Source of the DNA: a virus
DNA length: 64,000 bases
IMG/VR virus record: IMGVR_UViG_3300032298_001311
Coordinates: 62,001 to 126,000 of that record
Direction: 5' to 3' (one strand)
The translations under genes were made by a program, and so were the position numbers. The stretch's first letter is position 1. Every line of letters begins with the position of its first letter. Positions 40,909 to 49,048 of this stretch are shown here, one piece after another. Under the pieces are notes generated by a model that had not been told where the DNA came from, ran no database searches, and saw nothing but the letters and a program-made list of their open reading frames with translations.

Positions 40909-41904
40909 TCAAGCCTTAACTAAATTTTCAACGAATTGATCTGTTGCTGCTTCCCAAGAAAACTTTTGGGCACGAGCAATAGCATTTTCGCTAGGGATTT
41001 GAGAAGCATACAATATATTTCTTTCAAAATTGTCGCTTAATATCCCCGATTCCCGATGTGTAATAATATGACGATTGACTGGATTGTCAAATGCTGCTAC
41101 AGGTAATCCACAAGCCATTGCTTCAAGAACAACAAGTCCAAATGTATCTGTTAGCGAAGGCCAAGCAAAGACATCCATTGTTTGTAATAGTTTAGCGATC
41201 TCTTCGTGAGTCTTTCTACCTAAGAAAAACGCATCCGGATAACGAAGTTTATATGTTTCTAAATGTGGGCCATCACCGATAACATACTTTACAATTTTAG
41301 GATTGTCTATAGACAGGAATGCTTCTATGTTCTTTTCAACAGAGACACGACCAACATAAACAGCACGGATATTGTCACCTTGTTTTGTATAATTTGGATC
41401 TGGTTTGAATAATTCTGTATCCACACCTCGTCCCCAAATTCTTAATTTTTTGATACCATATTCAGTACAGTAATCAACCATGGCGGGGGTAGGTACCATA
41501 ACAGAATTGCTGTTTCTATGGAACCAACGAAAATACTTGCCAGTAATTCGTGGTGGTATACCAGCATGTTCATGAAGATAATCCGGGTACTGAGTATGAA
41601 AGGCTGTTGTATAATTCTTTTTATATTTCTTACAACTATGTCTCGCAGCAACACCAATAGATCCCTCCGTCGCTATGTGGATATACTCAGAGTCCTTCAC
41701 AGCGTCGTCGGCAATACCAAGAGGCATTAAAGGCATCCAAATACCTGTTGACGGTTGTATTGGAATAGTGAGTTTATACAAATTAGGATGAACTACATTT
41801 ACTTCCCAACCTCTCTTCTCAAGATGAGAAATGGTTGTTTTTAATGTAGTCACAACTCCGTTTATTTGTGGTTCCCAAGCATCTGTAAATATTGTTAGTT
41901 TCAT
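40909..41904 (-). CDS. agt: GT4-family glycosyltransferase, Agt-like (glycolipid synthase)
   Basis: 331 residues of the GT-B/GT4 fold: N-terminal TDAWEPQINGVVTTL, HTQYPDYLHEHAGIP, and C-terminal nucleotide-sugar motif TDTFGLVVLEAMACGLPV (residues 253-269, with Glu261 of the EX7E element). It overlaps plcP by ATGA. In marine heterotrophs the plcP-agt pair makes mono-glycosyl or glucuronosyl diacylglycerol to replace phospholipids under phosphate stress; this pairing and sequence style support the same role. The sugar donor cannot be told. Confidence 0.85.
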   Translation of the reverse strand: MKLTIFTDAWEPQINGVVTTLKTTISHLEKRGWEVNVVHPNLYKLTIPIQPSTGIWMPLMPLGIADDAVKDSEYIHIATEGSIGVAARHSCKKYKKNYTTAFHTQYPDYLHEHAGIPPRITGKYFRWFHRNSNSVMVPTPAMVDYCTEYGIKKLRIWGRGVDTELFKPDPNYTKQGDNIRAVYVGRVSVEKNIEAFLSIDNPKIVKYVIGDGPHLETYKLRYPDAFFLGRKTHEEIAKLLQTMDVFAWPSLTDTFGLVVLEAMACGLPVAAFDNPVNRHIITHRESGILSDNFERNILYASQIPSENAIARAQKFSWEAATDQFVENLVKA

Positions 41905-42653
41905 ATCAACCTCAGTAATTCGAATCTGCCGTCATAGTGTTCAACAATAGCAGTACATGATTCCACAAAGTCTCCAGTGTTCATGTATTCTATATTATCT
42001 ATTTTAGTAATGTTGGCATGGTGAATATGACCACACATAACTCCGTCAACATTTTTCTTACTGGCATAATCAACTACAACCTTTTCGTAATCGCCGATAA
42101 ACTTTACTGCTTCTTTAACTGAATGTTTCGCCCAAGCACTCAAACTAAATCCTCTAATGTTTATAGTTTTATAAATCCATTGTAGTTTAGAATTTAATTC
42201 CATAAGGAAATCATAAGCCCAACTTCCCATATGTACTAACCATTTAGCATTAGTAGTAACCAAGTCAAATTGATCACCATGTATAAGCAAATAGCGTTTA
42301 CCATTTACACCAATGTGGATAAAGTGATCAACAAGTGATATATTACCTAACACAAGTCCACTATGTTCTCTTAAGAACTCATCGTGATTACCTGTGATAT
42401 AAATGACTTGGTGATCTCGTTTGGATAATTTTAAAAAGTATTGGATAATATTACTGTGGGTTTGTGGCCAGTATGTTTTATTCTTCATTGCCCAACCGTC
42501 AATAATATCACCTATTAAGTAATAGCGTTCTGCTTCAGTATCTTTGAGGAATTCTAGCAATAATTCTGCGTTACAATATTTGGTGCCAAGATGGATATCA
42601 GACAGGAAAATGGACTTGTATTTTTTCTTTTTTTTCTTCTGGCTCTGTGTCAT
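41901..42653 (-). CDS. plcP: PlcP-type phospholipase C (calcineurin-like)
   Basis: 250 residues. All metallophosphoesterase ligands are visible: Asp19/His21 (LSDIHLG), Asp49 (IGDIIDGW), Asn89/His90 (GNHDEF), His125 (HGD), His209/His211 (CGHIHH). The extended features WPQTHSN, LSAWAKHSVKEAVKFIGDYE and YMNTGDFVESCTA match alphaproteobacterial PlcP, often misannotated as UDP-2,3-diacylglucosamine hydrolase. PlcP removes phospholipid headgroups to give diacylglycerol. A TATAAATA box lies 7 nt before the ATG; no Pho box is seen. Confidence 0.88.
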   Translation of the reverse strand: MTQSQKKKKKKYKSIFLSDIHLGTKYCNAELLLEFLKDTEAERYYLIGDIIDGWAMKNKTYWPQTHSNIIQYFLKLSKRDHQVIYITGNHDEFLREHSGLVLGNISLVDHFIHIGVNGKRYLLIHGDQFDLVTTNAKWLVHMGSWAYDFLMELNSKLQWIYKTINIRGFSLSAWAKHSVKEAVKFIGDYEKVVVDYASKKNVDGVMCGHIHHANITKIDNIEYMNTGDFVESCTAIVEHYDGRFELLRLI

Positions 42654-42660
42654 GTCCTAA

Positions 42661-42668
42661 TATTTATA
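42661..42668 (-). promoter_or_regulatory. Late promoter box of plcP-agt (TATAAATA)
   Basis: Exact TATAAATA on the minus strand followed by TTAGGAC and the plcP ATG; the AGGA may double as a ribosome-binding site. Confidence 0.55.
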
Positions 42669-42685
42669 TTTGGTGTTTGGTATTT

Positions 42686-42934
42686 TTATGCGTACTTCAT
42701 TATCCAAACCAGATAATCCTGTTCGCTTTCAAATTCTAAGTATTGCCAAACTAATGTATTATCCATTTTAGTAAGATGGCATTTAATATTATATTTCTCT
42801 TCTATTTTTCTAGCAAGTTCAAGATAGTAATCTGTTGGGTTGTGATATATACGACTTCGTTGAATGGTTAAAGGTATTAAACAATTTTGAAATGTTTTGT
42901 AGTTCTTTTCAACTTCTATGATATAGGACATCAT
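42686..42934 (-). CDS. Hypothetical small protein (82 aa)
   Basis: MMSYIIEVEKNYKTFQNCLIPLTIQRSRIYHNPT, ending FESEQDYLVWIMKYA. The end resembles the 'D-hydrophobic-LLRWS' ends of other small proteins here (see 44995, 47464). AAGGAAAT precedes the ATG. Confidence 0.65.
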   Translation of the reverse strand: MMSYIIEVEKNYKTFQNCLIPLTIQRSRIYHNPTDYYLELARKIEEKYNIKCHLTKMDNTLVWQYLEFESEQDYLVWIMKYA

Positions 42935-43649
42935 ATTTCCTTACTAAAAAGTTTAAAAATTTTTCTGCTAATAGTTGATGTCCTCTTTCAGACGGATGAG
43001 GACTAGAAATACATGTCTCTATATCAGACATATTTGTTATACATTCATCTATATTATTATTGTACCAAACAAAATTTTTACAATAATTTTTTTTAGTTTC
43101 ATCCAATTCTACTTTATTCATTGAAACGAAAAAGTATTTGATATCATGTTTTTCAAAAAAATCACCTAACATCAAAATCTCATTAAACATTTTTTCTTGC
43201 CATGCTTTTTCATGATTCCAAAAAAATTGAGACAATATCATTTTTTCTTCTTCTTTTGATAGTCTTCTTCTTGTTTCGGTGAAGACAATTTCGCTTTTAA
43301 CTAATCCCCAGCTATTTGATAATATGTCAAAAAATTCAAATCTGCTTGGTTCCGACCATTGAATAACAGCAATCCAATCTGACAAATCTTCTTTTTTATT
43401 AATTTTGTCTATAAAAAAATCTATAGTTTTTCTTATAATTCTATTATTAGATCCGCAGCCCATACTATGATTATGGAATTCAGAAAAAGATCCAATTTTA
43501 TGAAGTTGTCCTGGCCATGTTATACTCAATCTTTGTAAATTAATTAATGAAGTATTTGTTTCATCAAATAAATTTCCTTCATAATCATGAACATGTGTAA
43601 ATAGTCCACCACCCCATGTAAAAGAGCAACCAGAAGCAAATAATTTCAT
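42909..43649 (-). CDS. SGNH/GDSL-like hydrolase 1
   Basis: 246 residues. MKLFASGCSFTWGGGLF carries the GxSxT variant (GCSFT) of the SGNH nucleophile block; SMGCGSNNRI supplies the Gly/Asn blocks; HPSERGHQLLAEKF near the C-terminus has the catalytic His. Such phage esterases may deacylate surface glycans. Start ATG 43649 overlaps the DUF454 stop by ATGA. Two relatives are at 54369 and 61306. Confidence 0.75.
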   Translation of the reverse strand: MKLFASGCSFTWGGGLFTHVHDYEGNLFDETNTSLINLQRLSITWPGQLHKIGSFSEFHNHSMGCGSNNRIIRKTIDFFIDKINKKEDLSDWIAVIQWSEPSRFEFFDILSNSWGLVKSEIVFTETRRRLSKEEEKMILSQFFWNHEKAWQEKMFNEILMLGDFFEKHDIKYFFVSMNKVELDETKKNYCKNFVWYNNNIDECITNMSDIETCISSPHPSERGHQLLAEKFLNFLVRKYDVLYHRS

Positions 43650-44095
43650 CTTATCCAACCTATCTTCTCACCTTGTGCTATTCTTCTATTATATTCTTCT
43701 ATACTGGAAGGGTATCTCCAAGCCCATATTGCTACTGCTAACATAAACAAAGCAGTATAGACTATACCTCTCAAAGGTACATTTCCCGCAAACATCATTA
43801 TAAGACTTATTGACATAGTAAGCAACATAAGATATTTCATTTTAAGGGGAAACACTTGCTTCTCTGTCCAGTTAGTTAGAAATGGTCCAAATAGTTTATG
43901 ATTATAGATCCACTTGTGTAGTGTCTCACTACCATTACTAAAGCAGTAGGCAGCAAATACAACAAATGGTGAATAAGGCAAGCCAGGAGTAATAACTCCT
44001 ATATAAGCCATACCAAGTGACAGTATTCCTAATGTGTTCCAAAATATATTTTTCAATTTAATATTTTTAAGGAGCAAAATTAATTTGGTCAACAA
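43646..44095 (-). CDS. DUF454 (YbaN-like) inner-membrane protein
   Basis: About 149 residues; GVITPGLPYSPFVVFAAYCFSNGSETLHKWIYNHKLFGPFLTNW matches the YbaN/DUF454 core (GLPTTPF...H..FGP...W). Three or four membrane helices. The frame starts at a TTG (44095) inside the previous gene; a TTG at 44059 is also possible. The family role is unknown. Confidence 0.8.
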   Translation of the reverse strand: MLTKLILLLKNIKLKNIFWNTLGILSLGMAYIGVITPGLPYSPFVVFAAYCFSNGSETLHKWIYNHKLFGPFLTNWTEKQVFPLKMKYLMLLTMSISLIMMFAGNVPLRGIVYTALFMLAVAIWAWRYPSSIEEYNRRIAQGEKIGWIR

Positions 44096-44690
44096 TCTCT
44101 TTCAATGTTAATTCATAAGCAATTGTAAATTTATTTAAATTGCTTTGATTTTTTAAAGTTTTATGATATAGATTATTTTGGAAAATTACAACATCTCCTT
44201 CATCCATTTCAACTTCGTAATCAAAATAAGAATTATCTTGAGGTATTTCTAATATTAAATTCCCAGAATTTTCAGGTTTTTCTAAATATAAAATAACAGC
44301 GATCATGTCGTTTTGAGAATAAAATTTAGGTAAAGAATTTTCAAAAATGTATGTATGTCTATGTCTTTGAACATAAGTTCCTGGCGGATAATTGTTTGAC
44401 CACATGGCTGTGACACAGTAATCATCTTCATTCATATTGATACTTTTTATATAATTATTAACGTGGGGTCTTATGAAATCTAAATATGATGAAAGTTCAT
44501 CCCAAAGATAAAGATTTCTTCCGGAATTATCTTTATTAAAAAAAGAACAACTTCCTCCTATAATAAATTCACTGTTTAAATTATCTTTTGTATTATTTTC
44601 TATTACTTTATGTAGAATTAAATTTTTAAGAAAGTCGTTATCATTATACTTTACTTTGTAGATTTTTGTAATTCCGTCATCGTATAGCAT
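44067..44690 (-). CDS. Putative 2-oxoglutarate/Fe(II)-dependent oxygenase
   Basis: 207 residues. YPPGTYVQRHRHTYIFE (His110/His112), IAVILYLEKPENSGNLIL and GDVVIFQNNLYHKTLKN (His176) follow the double-stranded beta-helix layout of prolyl-hydroxylase-like oxygenases common in T4-like phages. The first iron site reads HxH instead of HxD, so activity is uncertain. Substrate unknown. Confidence 0.7.
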   Translation of the reverse strand: MLYDDGITKIYKVKYNDNDFLKNLILHKVIENNTKDNLNSEFIIGGSCSFFNKDNSGRNLYLWDELSSYLDFIRPHVNNYIKSINMNEDDYCVTAMWSNNYPPGTYVQRHRHTYIFENSLPKFYSQNDMIAVILYLEKPENSGNLILEIPQDNSYFDYEVEMDEGDVVIFQNNLYHKTLKNQSNLNKFTIAYELTLKEIVDQINFAP

Positions 44691-44774
44691 AAGTATCTCC
44701 CATCTGAGATATTTATGTTTTCTTTTCTACTTAATTCCACCTCAATATTAACAATGTATTCCACAATAACTTTT

Positions 44775-44993
44775 TCATTTTTTAATTATATCGCTAAACT
44801 TTAATAATACTAACATTTCTATTTTAGGATCTTTAGTTATTAATTGAGCATATCTAAAACTAAAGTGTGCTCTGGCATTATGATCAACGATCATATTCCA
44901 ACCGTAGTCGTTATCTGTATATCCGCGATCCTTTATCCAATTATCTACTTCAATGTAGTTATATTCTCCCCAAGATGTTTCTATAGTGATCAA
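44775..44993 (-). CDS. Hypothetical protein (72 aa)
   Basis: Probably starts at TTG 44993 (ITIETSWGEYNYIEVDNWIKDRGY), with GAGGTGG supplied by the last codons of the upstream gene (Arg-Trp-Ser). No family recognised. The 80 nt after it hold no ORF. Confidence 0.6.
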   Translation of the reverse strand: MITIETSWGEYNYIEVDNWIKDRGYTDNDYGWNMIVDHNARAHFSFRYAQLITKDPKIEMLVLLKFSDIIKK

Positions 44994-44994
44994 T

Positions 44995-45219
44995 TTAGGA
45001 CCACCTCAATAAGAACATAGCATAATCTGTTTCTAATTCAAAGTACCAGATACTAAAATAATTGTGCCATTTACCATGTAAGTGTTTATCTGCCCACTCT
45101 CTCATTACCTCATTAGTTTTTATCATATTTTCAATAGTGCTATAAGCATAGGAATAATGATGCCATCCCTTAGTTTCTGTTAGGTGGTCTGTTAGTTTCT
45201 GTAAGTCATCATTACTCAT
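44995..45219 (-). CDS. Hypothetical small protein, RWS-tail family (74 aa)
   Basis: MSNDDLQKLTDHLTETKGWHHYSYAYSTIENM, ending ELETDYAMFLLRWS. The end is shared with 47464-47700 (DITCFLMRWS) and loosely with 42686 and 47258. The final codons AGG TGG TCC form a Shine-Dalgarno-like sequence for the next gene. Overlaps the GGCT gene by ATGA. Confidence 0.65.
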   Translation of the reverse strand: MSNDDLQKLTDHLTETKGWHHYSYAYSTIENMIKTNEVMREWADKHLHGKWHNYFSIWYFELETDYAMFLLRWS

Positions 45220-45635
45220 TCTTTAACATATGTCCGCTCTAATGTCATTTGTAGTTGTTCTGGATCTACACCATTCTCCAAATAGCCTTCCATACAATGG
45301 TTGTAATAAGATTCAGCAGGAGAAGATTCATATGACTGATCATTCATAATATAAACAAGTGCTCCGTGAGTCTCACTCTCGTATTCAACGTCAACAACAA
45401 TGCTTGTGTAGTAGTCTGGATAGCCTTCAAGTGCGTCAAGATTTTGGAGACATTCTTCTGTAATCTCCCAAAGCACACCTTCCATACTTGATTCAGGACA
45501 TTGTTCAATATCAGCATGTCCACGAAAGCGAAGTTCATAATCGTAAAGAGTTGCCTTGCCTAATAGTTGGGCATTAGGGCAGCGATTAGCCATGTTGGAT
45601 AAGTTGGTATTCATACCATATGCGAAGTATTTCAT
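45216..45635 (-). CDS. Gamma-glutamylcyclotransferase-like (GGCT/AIG2) protein
   Basis: 139 residues. FAYGMNTNL is the glycine-rich substrate loop (YGSN type), and LDALEGYPDYY holds the catalytic Glu. Members release 5-oxoproline from gamma-glutamyl compounds, or act as gamma-glutamylamine cyclotransferases. It lies near an amidoligase-like gene, whose gamma-glutamyl products it might act on; this link is inferred. A near-consensus promoter (45642-45670) precedes it. Confidence 0.87.
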   Translation of the reverse strand: MKYFAYGMNTNLSNMANRCPNAQLLGKATLYDYELRFRGHADIEQCPESSMEGVLWEITEECLQNLDALEGYPDYYTSIVVDVEYESETHGALVYIMNDQSYESSPAESYYNHCMEGYLENGVDPEQLQMTLERTYVKE

Positions 45636-45641
45636 ATTATT

Positions 45642-45670
45642 AGTATACTATAATGATTGAGTTATGTCAA
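45642..45670 (-). promoter_or_regulatory. Sigma70-like promoter of the GGCT operon
   Basis: Minus strand TTGACA (45665-45670), 17-nt spacer, TATACT (45642-45647), 7 nt before the ATG at 45635, so an almost leaderless transcript. Confidence 0.7.
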
Positions 45671-47241
45671 CTGCCTTGCGGAGTAGCGGATAGAACAACA
45701 GCACCAGGATTATCTTTCATAAAGAGTTTCATGGCTTCTTCTTTGGAGTTTGCTCTAACAACATCTTTACGCTCGCGATAATCAGTTTCACTTGGATTAT
45801 AACTGATAATAAAGTTCTGTCCAGGACCAAGTAGTGATTTCTCTTTGTCAGTATCTTGGCGAGACATCTTACGCTGTCTTAGATGTCTTAAGAGAATATC
45901 CTTTGGAACCTGTCCACTGCTATAGAGAGCGAACAATTTAATTGTTTGATCACCTTCTAATGTATTACCCATTATAAGTTTATAAAGTTTTGTATCGTAT
46001 TCTTTCTTATTCTTTGTTGGATTGCAAGCAATGTCAAGTGCTACAACAAATCTTAACATTGTGTTTGTTAGTTTGCCAATGTCTTGGTTAAGCCAATCGC
46101 CACCTGGTGAGCGGAACTCAAGTCTATTGTCTTGTATATTAAGAGTGACATACTTTTGTGTACGATTACTATGTATAAGTTTGGAAGCAATCTTACCAAG
46201 TCCTGCTCTCATTGCTTCAAGGTACGCAGGAACTTTATCTGGATTTACCTTAATAGCACTCTTAATCTTATCCATGGTACTATCAGCATAGTCATTCCCC
46301 AGTCTACCAAATTGTTCAGCGACCCAATTATCACCGACAAATAGTGCTAACTTCACATAGTCAAGGTTCTCAAGATCATAGTTAGGCACTGACACATTCA
46401 TATGTAAGCCAGTTGACTTATTTGTTTCACAACCTCTATTCTTCGCCCATTCTACAGTTTTGCGAAGGACATCAATCATCTTGTCTATTGGTAGTGGTGG
46501 ACTGACAAATTCTAATCCAGCACCATTTCCTCTAATGCTGCCATCTGGCTCAATAGTGAACTTCTTTGTGGATTTTGTTTGTCCGTGATATGAACTACTA
46601 ACATCAACACCAAGTCCGATAACTTCACTAAACTCTGCGCCAAGAAAATCTAATGACTCACTGCCACCTTCTGGCTCAGTGATGTAAGGCCAAGATAAGT
46701 CATACATACTACCAAAGGAACTGAATGTATTGATATCTGCGAATTCTAACCATTCTTGAATAATGGTACTACTATCGTAGGCATCTTCATACCATGCTTC
46801 TTTATATTTCTCGTATTCGTCATCGTAGAATTTACCATCGCTTGGTCGTGGAGCGGGACCGTCTTCGTTTTCTTCCCACCATCTTTCAAAACCATTATCT
46901 TCTGAGTCTTCTATAAATTGTTGGTCAATAAAACTCGTAAAGTCTTCGTTAGCACCTTCTAATGCTCTGCTAACTTCTCCGCTACTGTTGGAGAATTCAC
47001 CACTTTCAAAAAATTCGTGAATCTTTTGATCAAAGTCCTTCCAAGTTCTTGAACTGATTCGACTATCATAATCGTAGTCTGGTTCGTATTCTGGAAAGTC
47101 GTCTGGGTTCTCTATACCTGGAACAACCATTTCAAATTCCATGCCAACAAGGGCACCTTCAATTTGGGAAGCCATTGATTTTAGGCTTCCTGGGCTCATT
47201 TTTAGTTCATCAAGTTTTTGGTTAAATTCGCGAAGTCTCAT
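45667..47241 (-). CDS. Amidoligase-like protein with MRLREF leader
   Basis: 524 residues. The N-terminus MRLREFNQKLDEL is the capsid-targeting-like leader. The body has GMEFEMVVP near residue 35, GAGLEFVSPPLP about 240, TGLHMNVSVP about 280 and NRLEFRSPGGDW about 375, the pattern of the amidoligase_2 family (glutamine-synthetase-like fold that makes amide or gamma-glutamyl bonds). An acidic insert (60-190) separates the first motifs. If both signals hold, a ligase is packaged in the virion. ATAAATA ends 7 nt before the ATG. Confidence 0.75.
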   Translation of the reverse strand: MRLREFNQKLDELKMSPGSLKSMASQIEGALVGMEFEMVVPGIENPDDFPEYEPDYDYDSRISSRTWKDFDQKIHEFFESGEFSNSSGEVSRALEGANEDFTSFIDQQFIEDSEDNGFERWWEENEDGPAPRPSDGKFYDDEYEKYKEAWYEDAYDSSTIIQEWLEFADINTFSSFGSMYDLSWPYITEPEGGSESLDFLGAEFSEVIGLGVDVSSSYHGQTKSTKKFTIEPDGSIRGNGAGLEFVSPPLPIDKMIDVLRKTVEWAKNRGCETNKSTGLHMNVSVPNYDLENLDYVKLALFVGDNWVAEQFGRLGNDYADSTMDKIKSAIKVNPDKVPAYLEAMRAGLGKIASKLIHSNRTQKYVTLNIQDNRLEFRSPGGDWLNQDIGKLTNTMLRFVVALDIACNPTKNKKEYDTKLYKLIMGNTLEGDQTIKLFALYSSGQVPKDILLRHLRQRKMSRQDTDKEKSLLGPGQNFIISYNPSETDYRERKDVVRANSKEEAMKLFMKDNPGAVVLSATPQGS

Positions 47242-47257
47242 AGTTCTATATTTATTA

Positions 47258-47467
47258 TTAGAACTTCAGTAGCAACATCATTAGATCGCGTTCATCTCCT
47301 TGGACCCAAAGTCCTTTTTCAGAGGCTGTTAAGTATGTGATGTTGTAATGTCTTAAGAGCCAATGAGCAAAACTGTCATCATCCTTCCATTTACCTTCAT
47401 CCCAGTATGCTTTAAATATTTTCTCCATTTGCGGTTCAATGATATGAATATTCTTTAATTCGTTCAC
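47258..47467 (-). CDS. Hypothetical small protein (69 aa)
   Basis: Likely starts at GTG 47467, overlapping the previous TGA (GTGA) with AGGTGG as ribosome-binding site. Reads NELKNIHIIEPQMEKIFKAYWDEGKW and ends DERDLMMLLLKF, similar to the tails of its neighbours. Confidence 0.6.
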   Translation of the reverse strand: MNELKNIHIIEPQMEKIFKAYWDEGKWKDDDSFAHWLLRHYNITYLTASEKGLWVQGDERDLMMLLLKF

Positions 47468-47700
47468 GACCACCTCATAAGAAAACAAGTAATATCTTTG
47501 CTCTTGCCACTTATTTTAATATCACTATGATTTACATTAGTATATTCTAAATTATGTGTTTCTTTCAACCATTTAGCAAAAGTAGTAGATTTAGTATTAA
47601 AGATTGTTTTATAGTAATAATCCCACGCATGTTCTATGGGGCGTTCATATGTACCAAACTCAAAATCTTCGTAGATGATTTCTAAAAAGTTAGGCTTCAC
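47464..47700 (-). CDS. Hypothetical small protein, RWS-tail family (78 aa)
   Basis: MKPNFLEIIYEDFEFGTYERPIEHAWDYYY, ending SKDITCFLMRWS. Same size and end as the protein at 44995. The AGG TGG TCG codons act as the likely ribosome-binding site of the next gene. Confidence 0.65.
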   Translation of the reverse strand: MKPNFLEIIYEDFEFGTYERPIEHAWDYYYKTIFNTKSTTFAKWLKETHNLEYTNVNHSDIKISGKSKDITCFLMRWS

Positions 47701-48028
47701 ACTTCTCTTCCTTGCCGTGCTTAATCATATGAGCAAGTTTCTTATTGCGATAGTCTAACTTCTTACGATCAATAATTTTGGCACTCGTTGCACCTAACAC
47801 ATTAAGGTATTGATGTGCGAATTGCCACCCGCGCAGAAAGTGAATTATGTCTTCAACATTTCCACAATACAAGGCCATGGTTATATTGTAAATGACCAAC
47901 TCATCTGTGGGCATAAGATTAAGCGTGGCACTACTGTAGTCTCGGCCACTACGCTTGTATGTAAATCCAAGACTTTTACAGAGTTGATTGAGATCATTAA
48001 TCCGCTCAATGTCTATAAAGTTTGTCAA
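47690..48028 (-). CDS. Hypothetical protein (112 aa)
   Basis: TTG start overlapping the upstream TGA. TNFIDIERINDLNQLCKSLGFTYKRSGRDYSS; the middle VEDIIHFLRGWQF resembles the tail motif of the neighbouring small proteins, here followed by a basic extension. No family recognised. Confidence 0.6.
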   Translation of the reverse strand: MTNFIDIERINDLNQLCKSLGFTYKRSGRDYSSATLNLMPTDELVIYNITMALYCGNVEDIIHFLRGWQFAHQYLNVLGATSAKIIDRKKLDYRNKKLAHMIKHGKEEKCEA

Positions 48029-48201
48029 AAGACTTTTTCCTTATTCCAATCTGCCCATTGCTGTGGATCCATGTAGTATTCCAGCACCACACTGATAGCA
48101 TTTTTTAAATCATCCTCATCGGCTATCTCATAGTCTCTCTTAAGACTTTCAATAACCAAACCGGTTATGATCTCATCATTAAAGTCAACACTAATCTTCA
48201 T
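48025..48201 (-). CDS. Hypothetical acidic protein (58 aa)
   Basis: MKISVDFNDEIITGLVIESLKRDYEIADEDDLKN to WADWNKEKVF. The ATG overlaps the previous gene by 11 nt and the stop overlaps the next start, giving a coupled chain. Acidic helical, function unknown; similar small proteins occur in T4-like marine phages. Confidence 0.72.
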   Translation of the reverse strand: MKISVDFNDEIITGLVIESLKRDYEIADEDDLKNAISVVLEYYMDPQQWADWNKEKVF

Positions 48202-48589
48202 CTTTCACATCCTTTACTACTTCTTCATATTCAGTTGGTAATCGTATTAGGTCTACACTTTCACTGTAATAGCCATTTGAGGTACCTAACCAACGAACGG
48301 TTACAGAACCCTTAATGGTGCGGAAGTTATAGAAAGTCCAAGTAGCACTTTCAAAATCACCGACTACGCCTTCCTGCGTATCCTCGCGAGCCTCGAGAAT
48401 TGGCACTCCTACAAGATCCTCGAGGTCACCGTGAATCTCCGCGATGCTCACACTCTCGCAACAATCCTGCTCATGGTAGAACTTGAAAGTAGGAACATCA
48501 CCTACTCCAACGAACAGCAATTCGTCGTCCTCAACCTTACCCTCAATGTGGTGGAAGGTTAATCCAATCAGATCATTGATGTCAGCCAT
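48191..48589 (-). CDS. Hypothetical protein (132 aa)
   Basis: Acidic beta-rich protein (MADINDLIGLTFHHIEGKVEDDELLFV...TVRWLGTSNGYYSESVDLI). The GTSNGYYSE turn and regular strands suggest a small beta-barrel. Overlaps the SWIM protein gene by one base. No family recognised. Confidence 0.7.
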   Translation of the reverse strand: MADINDLIGLTFHHIEGKVEDDELLFVGVGDVPTFKFYHEQDCCESVSIAEIHGDLEDLVGVPILEAREDTQEGVVGDFESATWTFYNFRTIKGSVTVRWLGTSNGYYSESVDLIRLPTEYEEVVKDVKDED

Positions 48590-49002
48590 TACAACGATTC
48601 CTGTATCTGTTTAATATGCTTACACTCAACCTTCTTACCTTTGCGGAAGGAGAAAGCAGGACAATCACATGTCCACTTACCGCTATCGTTGATTACATTA
48701 TATACAGATCCCTTACTGCCGTCAACTTGATAGCAGTGGAAATTAGAATTCTCTTTTACCTCTACGGTACTTTCTGCCAGATGCAGTTCTAATACTCTGT
48801 CTTTATCCAATATGCGAACAGGTGATTCTCTATTGTCCGTTGACAAACAGAACATGTCGCCCGTCATCCAATTTAATGACTTTAGGATCTTGCCGCGGTA
48901 CCAATTACGATCAGGCATACCTGGATAGCGAGCGGAAATTGGAAGTGGATTGGCAATGCAAACTTCAATATTTGTGCCAACTGCGGGAATAGCAAAAGTC
49001 AT
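48589..49002 (-). CDS. SWIM-type zinc-finger protein
   Basis: 137 residues. The C-terminal SGKWTCDCPAFSFRKGKKVECKHIKQIQESL is a SWIM zinc finger (CxCxnCxH), a nucleic-acid or protein-binding module. The N-terminal part is an uncharacterised beta domain. An extended -10 promoter (49021-49048) lies upstream. Confidence 0.78.
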   Translation of the reverse strand: MTFAIPAVGTNIEVCIANPLPISARYPGMPDRNWYRGKILKSLNWMTGDMFCLSTDNRESPVRILDKDRVLELHLAESTVEVKENSNFHCYQVDGSKGSVYNVINDSGKWTCDCPAFSFRKGKKVECKHIKQIQESL

Positions 49003-49020
49003 TGTGATCTCCTATAATGT

Positions 49021-49048
49021 ATAATAGCATAGATAGGATATGTGTCAA
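49021..49048 (-). promoter_or_regulatory. Extended -10 promoter
   Basis: Minus strand TTGACA (49043-49048), 16-nt spacer ending TGC, TATTAT (49021-49026). Confidence 0.6.
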
